NCBI GenBank assembly: GCA_937902285.1
Contig: CALGTB010000084.1
Location: 1-17,470 of the forward strand
DNA from: an uncultured Actinomycetes bacterium
GTDB lineage: Bacteria; Actinomycetota; Actinomycetes; S36-B12
Length of the DNA stretch: 17,470 bases
Direction of reading: 5' to 3'
Positions 1-6,893 of the stretch are shown piece by piece (position 1 is the first letter of the stretch; each line of letters opens with the position of its first letter). The notes under the pieces are model-generated. The model was not told the origin of the DNA. It did not search any database and saw only the letters and a program-made list of their open reading frames with translations. The position numbers were made by a program, and so were the translations under genes.

Positions 1-52
1 GGGGCGGGCAGAGCCGTATCCGGGGCCGTGCGGCGCGTGGGAGCATCAGGGC

Positions 53-403
53 ATGGTGTCCATCGACGGCATCCGGGCCACGGCGCTGGCACTGCCCGGC
101 ACGTACGAGCAGGCGTCGTACGAGGGCCGACCCTCATGGCGCACGAAGCCACGGATCTTCGCCACCATCAACGTGGAGGAGGCCTCGCTCGTCGTCTGGG
201 TCGACTCCGAGGACGAGAAGCGCGCACTGCTGCAGGCCGATCCCGACGTCTTCGCCACCACGCCGCACTACGACGGCTACAGCATCATCCTGGCCCGGCT
301 GTCGGCCGTGACCGAGGCGACGGCCGCCGAGCTCGTGACGGACTCGTGGCGCCTCCGGGCGCCGCGATCTCTGGTGCGGCAGTGGGAGTCGGAGCGGGCC
401 TGA
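53..403 (+). CDS. MmcQ/YjbR family protein
   Basis: This 116-residue protein looks like the MmcQ/YjbR (DUF419) family, small cytoplasmic alpha/beta proteins with a CyaY-like fold and no settled function. The visible pattern is family-like: an early segment ending in ALALPGTYEQASYEGRPSW, then KPRIFATI and EASLVVWVD strands, a TTPHYDGYSIILARL segment and a C-terminal helix with SWRLRAPRSLVRQW. Its length is normal for the family, so it seems intact. The start is ATG at 53 with a modest AGGG upstream; GTG at 56 is an alternative that removes one residue. Nothing in the neighbourhood indicates a pathway. The family assignment is by motif recognition only. Confidence 0.85.
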   Translation: MVSIDGIRATALALPGTYEQASYEGRPSWRTKPRIFATINVEEASLVVWVDSEDEKRALLQADPDVFATTPHYDGYSIILARLSAVTEATAAELVTDSWRLRAPRSLVRQWESERA

Positions 404-413
404 GCCCGGGGCC

Positions 414-461
414 GGCGCCTAGACTCCGGGGCCTCGCACTCAACCATCCTCCGGAGGCGCC
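414..461 (+). promoter_or_regulatory. Possible promoter and RBS-sequestering inverted repeat before the monooxygenase-like gene
   Basis: TAGACT at 420-425 fits the actinobacterial -10 pattern TAnnnT and would start a transcript near 432. GGAGG at 453-457 is a strong ribosome binding site four bases before the GTG at 462. GGCGCCT (414-420) is the exact reverse complement of AGGCGCC (455-461), and the inner CCGG at 426-429 can pair with CCGG at 451-454. A long read-through transcript could therefore hide the ribosome binding site, while a transcript from the local promoter would lack the left arm. No convincing -35 box is visible. Confidence 0.3.
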
Positions 462-788
462 GTGCTCGCCCTGATCGTGCGCTTCCAGGTGCGTCCTGAC
501 CGGATCGACGAGTTCGACGCCCTGGTCCGGGTGACGCTGGCCGGCATCGCCGCGCACGAGCCCGGGACCCTGACCTACCTCCCCACGCGAGTCGAGGGCG
601 ACGACGCCGCGCGCATCTTCGTGGAGGTCTATGCGGACGAGGCGGCCTTCGCGGCCCATGAGGAGCAGCCGCATGTCCGGCACTTCCTCAGGGAGCGAGC
701 ACCCATGCTGGAGTCCGTTCGCGTGGAGCGACTACACGACCTCGACGACCCGGTCACTCGCGCGGAGGAGCCGGGCGTCCGGGCCTGA
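462..788 (+). CDS. Antibiotic biosynthesis monooxygenase (ABM) domain protein, putative quinol monooxygenase
   Basis: This 108-residue protein has the ferredoxin-like ABM fold: LALIVRFQVRPDRIDEF forms the first strand and helix, AGIAAHEPGTLTYLP the central region, and RIFVEVYADEAAFAAHEEQPHVRHFL the family signature with its conserved His residues. YgiN-like members oxidise quinols or hydroxylated aromatics, often without a cofactor, as dimers; the actual substrate cannot be read here. The GTG start at 462 is supported by GGAGG at 453-457. The last 35 bases overlap the convergent small membrane protein gene. The C-terminal 15 residues look like a non-conserved tail. Confidence 0.85.
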   Translation: MLALIVRFQVRPDRIDEFDALVRVTLAGIAAHEPGTLTYLPTRVEGDDAARIFVEVYADEAAFAAHEEQPHVRHFLRERAPMLESVRVERLHDLDDPVTRAEEPGVRA

Positions 789-957
789 AGAAGACGACGA
801 GCCCGGCGACGAAGCACCCGGCTCCGATCACGGTCCACAGCGCGGCGCCCGTCATGAAGCTGCCGCCGATGACCCCGATGCCCTGCAGGAACCAGATGGC
901 CCCCATCACGATGAGGACGACGGCGATCGCGGTGCGCACGGGGTTGCGGCTGGCCAT
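754..957 (-). CDS. Small two-helix membrane protein (paralog of its upstream neighbour)
   Basis: This 67-residue protein has two predicted transmembrane helices, roughly residues 9-26 and 38-58, joined by a short loop containing GVIGGSFMTG. The tail is short, Pro/Arg-rich and probably cytoplasmic. I do not recognise a named family. It lies three bases downstream of the 72-residue gene on the same strand and resembles it along its length (VLIVMGAIWFLQGIGVIGGS against VLVLIGGTWGLLGLGILGGS), so the pair probably arose by tandem duplication and is co-transcribed. A GAG-rich stretch spanning the upstream stop codon can serve as ribosome binding site. The 3' end overlaps the convergent gene by 35 bases. 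Confidence 0.7.
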   Translation of the reverse strand: MASRNPVRTAIAVVLIVMGAIWFLQGIGVIGGSFMTGAALWTVIGAGCFVAGLVVFFRPGRPAPPRE

Positions 958-960
958 GCC

Positions 961-1179
961 TCACTCTCCCACGTCAGGGCGGCGCCGCTCGTCGGGCGGA
1001 ACGCGCACGGTGAGCACGGCCACCCCGGCGGCGAGCGCCACCGCGCCCGCTACGACCGCCCACGCCTGGCCGGTGGCCACGCTGCCCCCCAGGATCCCCA
1101 GCCCCAGCAGGCCCCACGTCCCGCCGATGAGCACGAGCACCAGCCCGAGGGCCCGGCGCAGGGGGGACAGTCGCATCAT
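961..1179 (-). CDS. Small two-helix membrane protein (first of a tandem pair)
   Basis: This 72-residue protein has a short basic N-terminus, two hydrophobic helices (about residues 9-27 and 38-57) around a GILGGSVATG loop, and a charged C-terminus (PPDERRRPDV). It is probably an inner-membrane protein of unknown role. There is no Shine-Dalgarno sequence before the ATG at 1179, but TAGCGT on the minus strand (1192-1187) sits exactly seven bases upstream, so a leaderless transcript is plausible. The next codon is also ATG, so the start could be three bases later. It is paralogous to the downstream gene and divergent from the CPBP protease gene 32 bases away. Confidence 0.7.
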   Translation of the reverse strand: MMRLSPLRRALGLVLVLIGGTWGLLGLGILGGSVATGQAWAVVAGAVALAAGVAVLTVRVPPDERRRPDVGE

Positions 1180-1186
1180 GGCCGTG

Positions 1187-1192
1187 ACGCTA
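1187..1192 (-). promoter_or_regulatory. Putative -10 box for a leaderless transcript of the small membrane protein pair
   Basis: Read on the minus strand this is TAGCGT, matching TAnnnT. Seven bases (CACGGCC) separate it from the ATG at 1179, which places the expected transcription start at or next to the start codon. No good -35 box is seen. Confidence 0.4.
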
Positions 1193-1199
1193 CCGCGGC

Positions 1200-1205
1200 T
1201 ACGGT
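1200..1205 (+). promoter_or_regulatory. Putative -10 box for a leaderless transcript of the CPBP protease gene
   Basis: TACGGT matches TAnnnT and is followed by six bases (GACCGG) and then the GTG start at 1212. No Shine-Dalgarno sequence is present, consistent with leaderless initiation. It is back-to-back with the minus-strand box at 1187-1192, with only seven bases between the two hexamers. Confidence 0.4.
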
Positions 1206-1211
1206 GACCGG

Positions 1212-1976
1212 GTGACTCGGGAACCCGCGCCGGCCGACTACCCGGGCTGCCCGTCGACGGTCACTGACGCGATCGCGAGCGGACGAGCGCTGCAGCCCGT
1301 GCGGTGGGGCCTGTGGGGCGTGGCCGGGGGACTCGCGGCGGCGTTCGTCGTCGGCCTCGTGGTGGCCGTCGCCCTCTACCTCGCGAACGCACCCGTGACG
1401 CTCCAGATCCTCCTCGGCGTGACGGCGCCATGGCTCGTCCTCGCGGGCTGGCCCCTGCTCACCACCGCTCGGCGCGGGAATGGCCCCGTCATCGACCTCG
1501 GCCTGCGCCTCACGTGGGGCGACGCGGGGTGGGGCGCTCTCGGCGGGCTGGCCGCCCTTCTCGCCGCCGGCGTCGCCGCCAGCATCATGCAGGTGTTCGT
1601 TCCCGACCTGACGTCGGCCGCGGCCGAGGCGGCCGACGAGCTGGAGGCCAGTGGACGGCTCGCCATGGTGGTGTTCGCGCTCCTGGTCATGGTGGGCGCG
1701 CCCATCGTCGAGGAGCTCTTCTTCCGCGGTCTGTTCTTCGGCGCCGTGCGCAAGCGGGGCGTGGGCGCGGCCTGGACGATCGTCATCACCGCGGTGGTGT
1801 TCGCGGGCTTCCACCTCGAGCCCGTGCGCTTCCTCATCCTGCTGCCCACGGGACTCGTGCTCGGATGGGTGCGGTGGAAGACCGGATCGACGGCTGCGGC
1901 GATGGTGACGCACGGGCTGGTGAACGCCCCGGGGGCGGTTCTCCTACTCCTCGGAGTCGATGGGGTGTCACCATAG
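1212..1976 (+). CDS. CPBP family intramembrane glutamic endopeptidase
   Basis: This 254-residue multi-pass membrane protein is of the CAAX protease/bacteriocin-processing (CPBP, Abi) family. All three family motifs are present: E167-E168-xxx-R172 in IVEELFFRG, F197-xxx-H201 in FAGFHLEP, and H234-xxx-N238 in THGLVNA. The Glu and His residues form the intramembrane active site. About six or seven hydrophobic segments flank them, following a short soluble N-terminus with YPGCPS. Roles in the family range from protein processing to self-immunity; the substrate here is unknown. The GTG start lacks a Shine-Dalgarno but has a TAnnnT box six bases upstream. The stop codon lies four bases before the mtrA start, so the mtr promoter may lie inside this gene or the genes may share a transcript. 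Confidence 0.88.
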   Translation: MTREPAPADYPGCPSTVTDAIASGRALQPVRWGLWGVAGGLAAAFVVGLVVAVALYLANAPVTLQILLGVTAPWLVLAGWPLLTTARRGNGPVIDLGLRLTWGDAGWGALGGLAALLAAGVAASIMQVFVPDLTSAAAEAADELEASGRLAMVVFALLVMVGAPIVEELFFRGLFFGAVRKRGVGAAWTIVITAVVFAGFHLEPVRFLILLPTGLVLGWVRWKTGSTAAAMVTHGLVNAPGAVLLLLGVDGVSP

Positions 1977-1980
1977 GGGC

Positions 1981-2691
1981 ATGACCGTGACCCAGCCCGG
2001 CCTCCCGATGCCCCAGCGCGGGCGCGTGCTCGTCGTCGACGACGACGCTGCTCTGTCGGAGATGCTGGGCATCGTCCTGCGCGGCGAGGGCTTCGAGCCG
2101 GTGTTCTGCGCCGACGGCGCCCAGGCGCTCACGGCATTCCGCGACAGCAAGCCCGACCTCGTCCTCCTCGACATCATGCTGCCGGGACGTGACGGGATCG
2201 ACGTGTGCCGGGCCATCCGGGCCGAGTCGGGCACTCCCATCGTCATGCTGACCGCCAAGAGCGACACGGTCGACGTCGTGGTGGGACTCGAGTCCGGTGC
2301 GGACGACTACATCGTCAAGCCGTTCAAGCCCAAGGAGCTCGTCGCGCGCATCCGGGCACGCATCCGCCGCAACGACGAGGCCCCGACGCAGGTGCTGCTC
2401 GTCGGCGACCTCGAGATCGACGTGTCGGGGCACACGGTGAAGCGCGACGGCGAGCTGCTCTCGCTGACGCCGCTCGAGTTCGACCTGCTCGTGTGCCTGG
2501 CGCGCAAGCCCGGACAGGTGTTCACCCGCGAGGTCCTGCTCCAGGAGGTCTGGGGCTACCGCCACGCCGCCGACACGCGGCTGGTCAACGTCCACGTGCA
2601 GCGACTGCGGGCGAAGGTCGAGCTCGATCCCGAGCGCCCTGACATCGTCCTGACGGTCCGCGGCGTCGGTTACAAGGCAGGACCGGCGTAG
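1981..2691 (+). CDS. mtrA: Two-component response regulator MtrA (OmpR/PhoB family)
   Basis: The receiver domain covers about residues 14-127, with acidic pocket D20-D22, phosphoacceptor D64 in LVLLDIMLPG, T91, and K113 in IVKPFKPKEL. A winged-helix DNA-binding domain follows, ending with LTVRGVGYKAGP. The segments MLTAKSDTVDVVVGLESGAD and TRLVNVHVQRLRAKVE are distinctive of MtrA, which regulates cell-wall, division and osmoprotective genes in actinobacteria. The cognate kinase gene follows eight bases after the stop. The start is uncertain. ATG 1981 gives 236 residues but its AGGGG is very close. ATG 2008 gives 227, matching mycobacterial MtrA. ATG 1960 has GGAG three bases upstream but overlaps the protease gene. 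Confidence 0.96.
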   Translation: MTVTQPGLPMPQRGRVLVVDDDAALSEMLGIVLRGEGFEPVFCADGAQALTAFRDSKPDLVLLDIMLPGRDGIDVCRAIRAESGTPIVMLTAKSDTVDVVVGLESGADDYIVKPFKPKELVARIRARIRRNDEAPTQVLLVGDLEIDVSGHTVKRDGELLSLTPLEFDLLVCLARKPGQVFTREVLLQEVWGYRHAADTRLVNVHVQRLRAKVELDPERPDIVLTVRGVGYKAGPA

Positions 2692-2699
2692 TCGGCTTC

Positions 2700-4403
2700 A
2701 TGTCCCGATTCCTTGCCGCCCTCTCCAGGATCCTGCTGGCGGTCCCGAGAGCCCTGCGCCGCATCTGGCGCCGGTCACTGTGGCTGCGCGTCACCGCCAC
2801 GACCCTCGTCCTGTCGATCGTGGTCGTCGGCGTGCTCGGACTCTCCCTGCTGTCCCGCGTCACCACCGGGCTGCTCGACGCCAAGGAGCGGATCTCGGTC
2901 GGCGAGGCATCGGCCGGACTGGGGGAGGCGCAGCGCATCCTCGACGCGGCCGACACCGGTCCGTCGACGCCGTCGCCTGCCCGGCTGGTCGACAGCGTGG
3001 TGAGCGCCCTCGCCGCACGCGCCGGGTCGCCGTCGACGTTCGACGTGCTGCTGCTGTCGTCGCAGCCGAGCAGTGACGCGCCCGAGCGCGGCACCAACCT
3101 CGTGGCCGAGACGAGCGTGCCGCCCGACCTGCGGCGCGCGGTGGTGGAGTCTCAGCGGCAGTCCTGGACCTACACCGAGATCGAGTTCCTCGACGGCCGG
3201 AGCACTCCCGGCCTGATCGTCGGGGCACCGCTGCTCGTCCCGACCGTGGGCCCGTACGAGCTGTACTACCTGTTCCCGCTCGCGCAGGAGCAGTCGACGC
3301 TCGACCTGGTGCGCAGCTCGGTCGTGGGCACCGGGATCCTGCTCGTCCTCCTGCTGGCCTTCGTGGCATGGCTCGTGACCCGCCAGGTGGTCGTGCCGGT
3401 GCGGGCGGCGTCGCAGACTGCCGCGCGCCTGGCGGAGGGGCACCTGTCCGAGCGTATGAAGGTGACGGGCACCGACGACCTGGCGCGTCTGGCGATGGCC
3501 TTCAACGCCATGGCGGCCAGCCTCGCCCGGCAGATCCGGCAGCTCGAGGAGCTGTCGCGCGTGCAGCAGCGATTCGTGTCCGACGTGTCGCACGAGCTGC
3601 GCACGCCGCTGACGACGATCCGCATGGCGGCGGACGTCGTCTACGACGACCGCGACCTGCTCGATGCGCCCACCTCCCGGGCGGTGGAGCTGCTGCAGAA
3701 CCAGCTGGATCGATTCGAGGCACTCCTCGTCGACCTGCTCGAGATCTCCCGGTTCGATGCAGGCGCCGCGGTGCTGGACGCGGAGCGCGTCAACCTCGTC
3801 ACGCTGATCGAGCGTGCGATGGACTCGGCGAGGCCGCTCGCCGAGCGCAACGGGCTCGAGGTGCGGCTGACCGTCCTCAGCGACGACTGCGTCGTCGACT
3901 GCGATCCCCGTCGCGTGCACCGGGTCGTGCGCAACCTCATCGAGAACGCGATCGAGCACGGCGAGGCGCGCGGTATCGACATCGTCGTGGCGCGCGGCGA
4001 CGACGCCATCGCGGTCACGGTGCGCGACTACGGCGTCGGCCTGCGCCCGGGGGAGTCGGCACTGGTGTTCAACCGCTTCTGGCGCGCCGACCCGGCCCGC
4101 GCCCGGACCTCGGGGGGCACCGGCCTCGGCCTGGCGATCTCGCTCGAGGACGCCCGACTGCACGGTGGATGGCTCGAGGCCTGGGGCGAGCCCGGAGCGG
4201 GTGCCTGCTTCCGCCTCACCCTGCCCCTCGACCGCAAGGCCGGCTTCGACCACTCGCCGCTCCCGCTCGACGAGGTCGTGCTGCCGCCGGAGCTGCCCTC
4301 CGACGACGACGGGCCGCCGCCGGCGAGCGCCGAGCGACCCCTGCGACCGGAGTCCTCGCCGGCGGCGACGTTCGTCATCAACAGCGGGGAGCCCCGGCCA
4401 TGA
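2700..4403 (+). CDS. mtrB: Two-component sensor histidine kinase MtrB
   Basis: This 567-residue membrane sensor kinase contains, in order: a basic cytoplasmic N-terminus, TM1 (about 31-52), an extracytoplasmic sensor region (about 55-200), TM2 (about 207-226), a HAMP linker, and the dimerisation/phosphoacceptor domain with H298 in SDVSHELRTPLTTIRMA. The ATPase domain has the N box (LIENAIEH), the DxGxG motif (RDYGVGL) and the GGTGLGLAIS G2 box. It should phosphorylate MtrA encoded just upstream. About 55 residues beyond the ATPase domain are acidic and proline-rich (DEVVLPPELPSDDDGPPP), a low-complexity cytoplasmic tail. The stop overlaps the lpqB start as ATGA, indicating translational coupling. 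Confidence 0.96.
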   Translation: MSRFLAALSRILLAVPRALRRIWRRSLWLRVTATTLVLSIVVVGVLGLSLLSRVTTGLLDAKERISVGEASAGLGEAQRILDAADTGPSTPSPARLVDSVVSALAARAGSPSTFDVLLLSSQPSSDAPERGTNLVAETSVPPDLRRAVVESQRQSWTYTEIEFLDGRSTPGLIVGAPLLVPTVGPYELYYLFPLAQEQSTLDLVRSSVVGTGILLVLLLAFVAWLVTRQVVVPVRAASQTAARLAEGHLSERMKVTGTDDLARLAMAFNAMAASLARQIRQLEELSRVQQRFVSDVSHELRTPLTTIRMAADVVYDDRDLLDAPTSRAVELLQNQLDRFEALLVDLLEISRFDAGAAVLDAERVNLVTLIERAMDSARPLAERNGLEVRLTVLSDDCVVDCDPRRVHRVVRNLIENAIEHGEARGIDIVVARGDDAIAVTVRDYGVGLRPGESALVFNRFWRADPARARTSGGTGLGLAISLEDARLHGGWLEAWGEPGAGACFRLTLPLDRKAGFDHSPLPLDEVVLPPELPSDDDGPPPASAERPLRPESSPAATFVINSGEPRP

Positions 4404-6154
4404 CGGCGCCACGCTCCGCCACGCGGGGGCTCACCTCACTCGCCCGGATCGCGACCGGCCTGGTCAGCCTGGCCGTGCTGGCCGGCTGCTCGACCGTGCC
4501 GGGGTCGTTCACCGCGCGCGTGCCCACGGCGGGACCGATCGAGCAGGGCGAGCAGGTGGGTGTCGATCCCGAGGACCAGTTCATCCGCGTCATCGCCCGC
4601 GGTCCCCGGGACGGCATGTCGCCGACCGAGGTCGTGCAGGGGTTCCTCGACGCCTCCGCGTCGTTCGACGGCGGACATGCGGTGGCGCGCCAGTTCCTCA
4701 CCCGCGCGGCCAGCATCACCTGGGACACCAACGCCGGCGTGCGGGTCTACGAGGCGACCTCGTCGCTGAACGAGCTCGGCCGCACGGTCGTCATGTCGGC
4801 GGCGGAGACGGGCCGCATCGCCACCAACGGGCGCTACGAGGTGGAGGGCCCCGGCACCGAGCTGCGCGAGTCGTTCACCCTGGTCAAGGTCGACGGTGAG
4901 TGGCGCATCGACGACGTGCCGGAGGGGCTGCTCCTCACCCAGACCGATGTCGACCGCGCGTTCCGCAGCTTCGCCGTCTACTTCTTCAATCCGACCTTCG
5001 ACACCCTGGTGCCCGATGCGCGGATGATCCCGGTCGTCGGGGCGGGGCTGGCGACGACTCTCGTGCGCCGCCTCGTGGCGGGTCCGAGCGAATGGCTGCA
5101 GCCCGCCGTGCGCACGGGATTCCCTGACGGGGTCAAGCTCAACATCGACGCCGTGCCGATCGAGTCGGGCATCGCCCGCGTCGACCTCACCGCCAACGCC
5201 CGCGCGGCCGACGACGCCACTCGGCAGGCGCTCTCGCAGCAGATCGTGTGGACGCTGCGGCAGCTGCCCGACGTCGTCGCGGTGGACATCACGGCGGCGG
5301 GCCAGCCGCTGCTGGTGCCGGGCGCCCCGTCGCCCCAGCCGCGCGACGCCTGGCCCGCGGTCGACCCCAACGGCCTGCCGGCCGGCTCGTCCGGCTACGC
5401 CGCGCGCCCCGACGGCGTCGTGAAGCTCATCCCGACCGGCGTCCGCCCGGTGGCGGGCGACGCCGGAACGGGCGACATCCCTCTGGTGGACATCGCCGTC
5501 TCCAACGACTCGCAGTCCCTCGCGGGCATCGATGCACAGGGGGCGGTGTGGAAGGGGCGCATGATCGACGGCGCGCCGCTCATCCAGATCCGCGAGCCCG
5601 GCTCGCCGACCGGCCTCGCCTTCGACCGCTCGACCTCCGTGTGGCTGGTGGACCCCGAGCTCGGGCTCATCTCCGTCGCCGGCGACGGCGCCGTCGAGCC
5701 CATCACCGTGTCGGGCCTCACGCGGCGCACGTCGCTCGTGGCGGCGATCCCGTCACGCGACGGCACCCGCGCGGCCCTCGTCATCCGGCGCGGTCCGCGC
5801 ACGGGCCTGCTGCTGGCCCGAGTGATCCGGTCGTCCGGGGGCGCGACGAGCATCGTCATCAACGAGCCGATCCGGGTGGAGTCACGGCTCGTCGAGGTGG
5901 TCGACGCAGCGTGGTCGGGTGCCAACACGCTCTCGGTCCTCGGCAGCGAGAGCGCGGGGGCGCTGCAGGTGTTCGACATCGACCTCGCGCGGGGGGTGTC
6001 GGTGCCACGCGGCACGCCCGACTCACCGATCACGGTGGCCGCTGCACCGGGGCTGCCGACGCTGGTCGGCGCGGCCGACGGCCTGGTCTACGGGTTCACG
6101 ACCGGCGCCTGGCAGGAGCGCGTCCGCGGGTCGTCGCCCACGTACCCGGGCTAG
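4400..6154 (+). CDS. lpqB: Lipoprotein LpqB (MtrAB accessory, GerMN and beta-propeller domains)
   Basis: This 584-residue protein has a lipoprotein signal peptide: basic start, hydrophobic core, and lipobox LAGC with Cys30 as the lipidated residue. A GerMN-type domain lies at about 200-310 (IARVDLTANARAADDATRQA, then IVWTLRQLPDVVAVDIT). The C-terminal half consists of repeated beta strands of the LpqB propeller domain. In mycobacteria LpqB interacts with the sensor region of MtrB and modulates MtrA signalling; its position as third gene of mtrA-mtrB-lpqB fits this. The ATG overlaps the mtrB stop by four bases (ATGA). The same frame is open further upstream inside mtrB but encodes Arg/Ala-rich shadow sequence, so the signal peptide fixes the start. 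Confidence 0.96.
   Translation: MTAPRSATRGLTSLARIATGLVSLAVLAGCSTVPGSFTARVPTAGPIEQGEQVGVDPEDQFIRVIARGPRDGMSPTEVVQGFLDASASFDGGHAVARQFLTRAASITWDTNAGVRVYEATSSLNELGRTVVMSAAETGRIATNGRYEVEGPGTELRESFTLVKVDGEWRIDDVPEGLLLTQTDVDRAFRSFAVYFFNPTFDTLVPDARMIPVVGAGLATTLVRRLVAGPSEWLQPAVRTGFPDGVKLNIDAVPIESGIARVDLTANARAADDATRQALSQQIVWTLRQLPDVVAVDITAAGQPLLVPGAPSPQPRDAWPAVDPNGLPAGSSGYAARPDGVVKLIPTGVRPVAGDAGTGDIPLVDIAVSNDSQSLAGIDAQGAVWKGRMIDGAPLIQIREPGSPTGLAFDRSTSVWLVDPELGLISVAGDGAVEPITVSGLTRRTSLVAAIPSRDGTRAALVIRRGPRTGLLLARVIRSSGGATSIVINEPIRVESRLVEVVDAAWSGANTLSVLGSESAGALQVFDIDLARGVSVPRGTPDSPITVAAAPGLPTLVGAADGLVYGFTTGAWQERVRGSSPTYPG
6151..6154. other. CTAG shared by two convergent stop codons
   Basis: The palindrome CTAG holds the lpqB stop (TAG, 6152-6154, plus strand) and the comF stop (TAG, 6153-6151, minus strand). 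The coding regions therefore overlap tail to tail by four bases and leave no space for a conventional terminator between the mtr operon and the comF operon. Confidence 0.9.
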
Positions 6155-6858
6155 CGCCGGACCGGGGTCGCGGCCACGGCGGCCACGGCCGTGACGCGGA
6201 TCCGGGCGCGCTCGAGGGCGGCCAGCGCCTCGTGGACGGTGGCGCCCGTCGTGATGACGTCGTCGACGACGACGACCGGCGCGTCGCGTGCCGGGATGCC
6301 GACGGCCACGAAGGCGCCCGTGACCTGACGGGCGCGGGCCGTCCGGTCGAGTCCCTTCAGCGCCCGGTAGTCGTTCGCGGTGCGGAGCAGGCGCTCCTGC
6401 GTCACGCACAGGCCGGCCGTGGCCAGGGCGCGCCGGGCCTCCCGGCAGACAGCCCCCAGGGCGTCGAACCCGCGCTCGGGACGGCGGTGGCCGGGCACCC
6501 GCACCAGGGTCACCGCCCCGGTGCCGGCGGCGCCGGCCCCGACCGCGGCCCGCACCGCGTCGGCGAGCAGCCTGCCGAGGGGGGCGGCGAGGGAGTGGTA
6601 GCCCTCCTGCTTGTACGCGAGCACGACGGCGCGGGCGAGGCCGGAGTACTCGGCCGCCACCCAGGCCGGACCGGCCATGCCGGGCCGCGAGACGGTGAAC
6701 GGCCGGCCGCGCATCCGGGTCTGGCACGGGCCGCACAGCCCGGGGGCCGGCACCCCGCAGCCGAGGCAGCACCGTCCGAGGACCAGGTCGGCGAGGTCGG
6801 TGAGCAGGGTCGGCAGCGCCACGCGGGCAGCCTCGACCACCGAGAGGTGACGGAGCAC
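6151..6858 (-). CDS. comF: ComF family phosphoribosyltransferase-like protein
   Basis: This 235-residue protein belongs to the ComF/GntX family. An N-terminal zinc-binding-like cluster has Cys 30, 31, 34, 42 and 45 (GRCCLGCG, LCGPC). The C-terminal type I phosphoribosyltransferase domain contains the PRPP-binding signature VVVVDDVITTGAT at about 195-207, and KGLDRTARARQVTGAF is family-typical. ComF is linked to DNA uptake in competent bacteria, but its biochemical role in actinobacteria is unsettled. The GTG start at 6858 is chosen because GGAG lies about four bases upstream and the length then matches the family; the frame stays open further upstream into antisense of the acetyltransferase gene. 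It lies 35 bases downstream of the GNAT gene on the same strand and is likely co-transcribed with it. Confidence 0.9.
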   Translation of the reverse strand: MLRHLSVVEAARVALPTLLTDLADLVLGRCCLGCGVPAPGLCGPCQTRMRGRPFTVSRPGMAGPAWVAAEYSGLARAVVLAYKQEGYHSLAAPLGRLLADAVRAAVGAGAAGTGAVTLVRVPGHRRPERGFDALGAVCREARRALATAGLCVTQERLLRTANDYRALKGLDRTARARQVTGAFVAVGIPARDAPVVVVDDVITTGATVHEALAALERARIRVTAVAAVAATPVRR

Positions 6859-6893
6859 CTGGCTCCGGCGGCCTGTGGACGCGGGACGGAGGG

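Noticed and set aside
2775..4412. A 545-codon minus-strand open frame opposite mtrB
   Set aside because: An antisense shadow of a GC-rich gene: His/Arg/Gln-rich, no recognisable fold, and mtrB motifs are complete.
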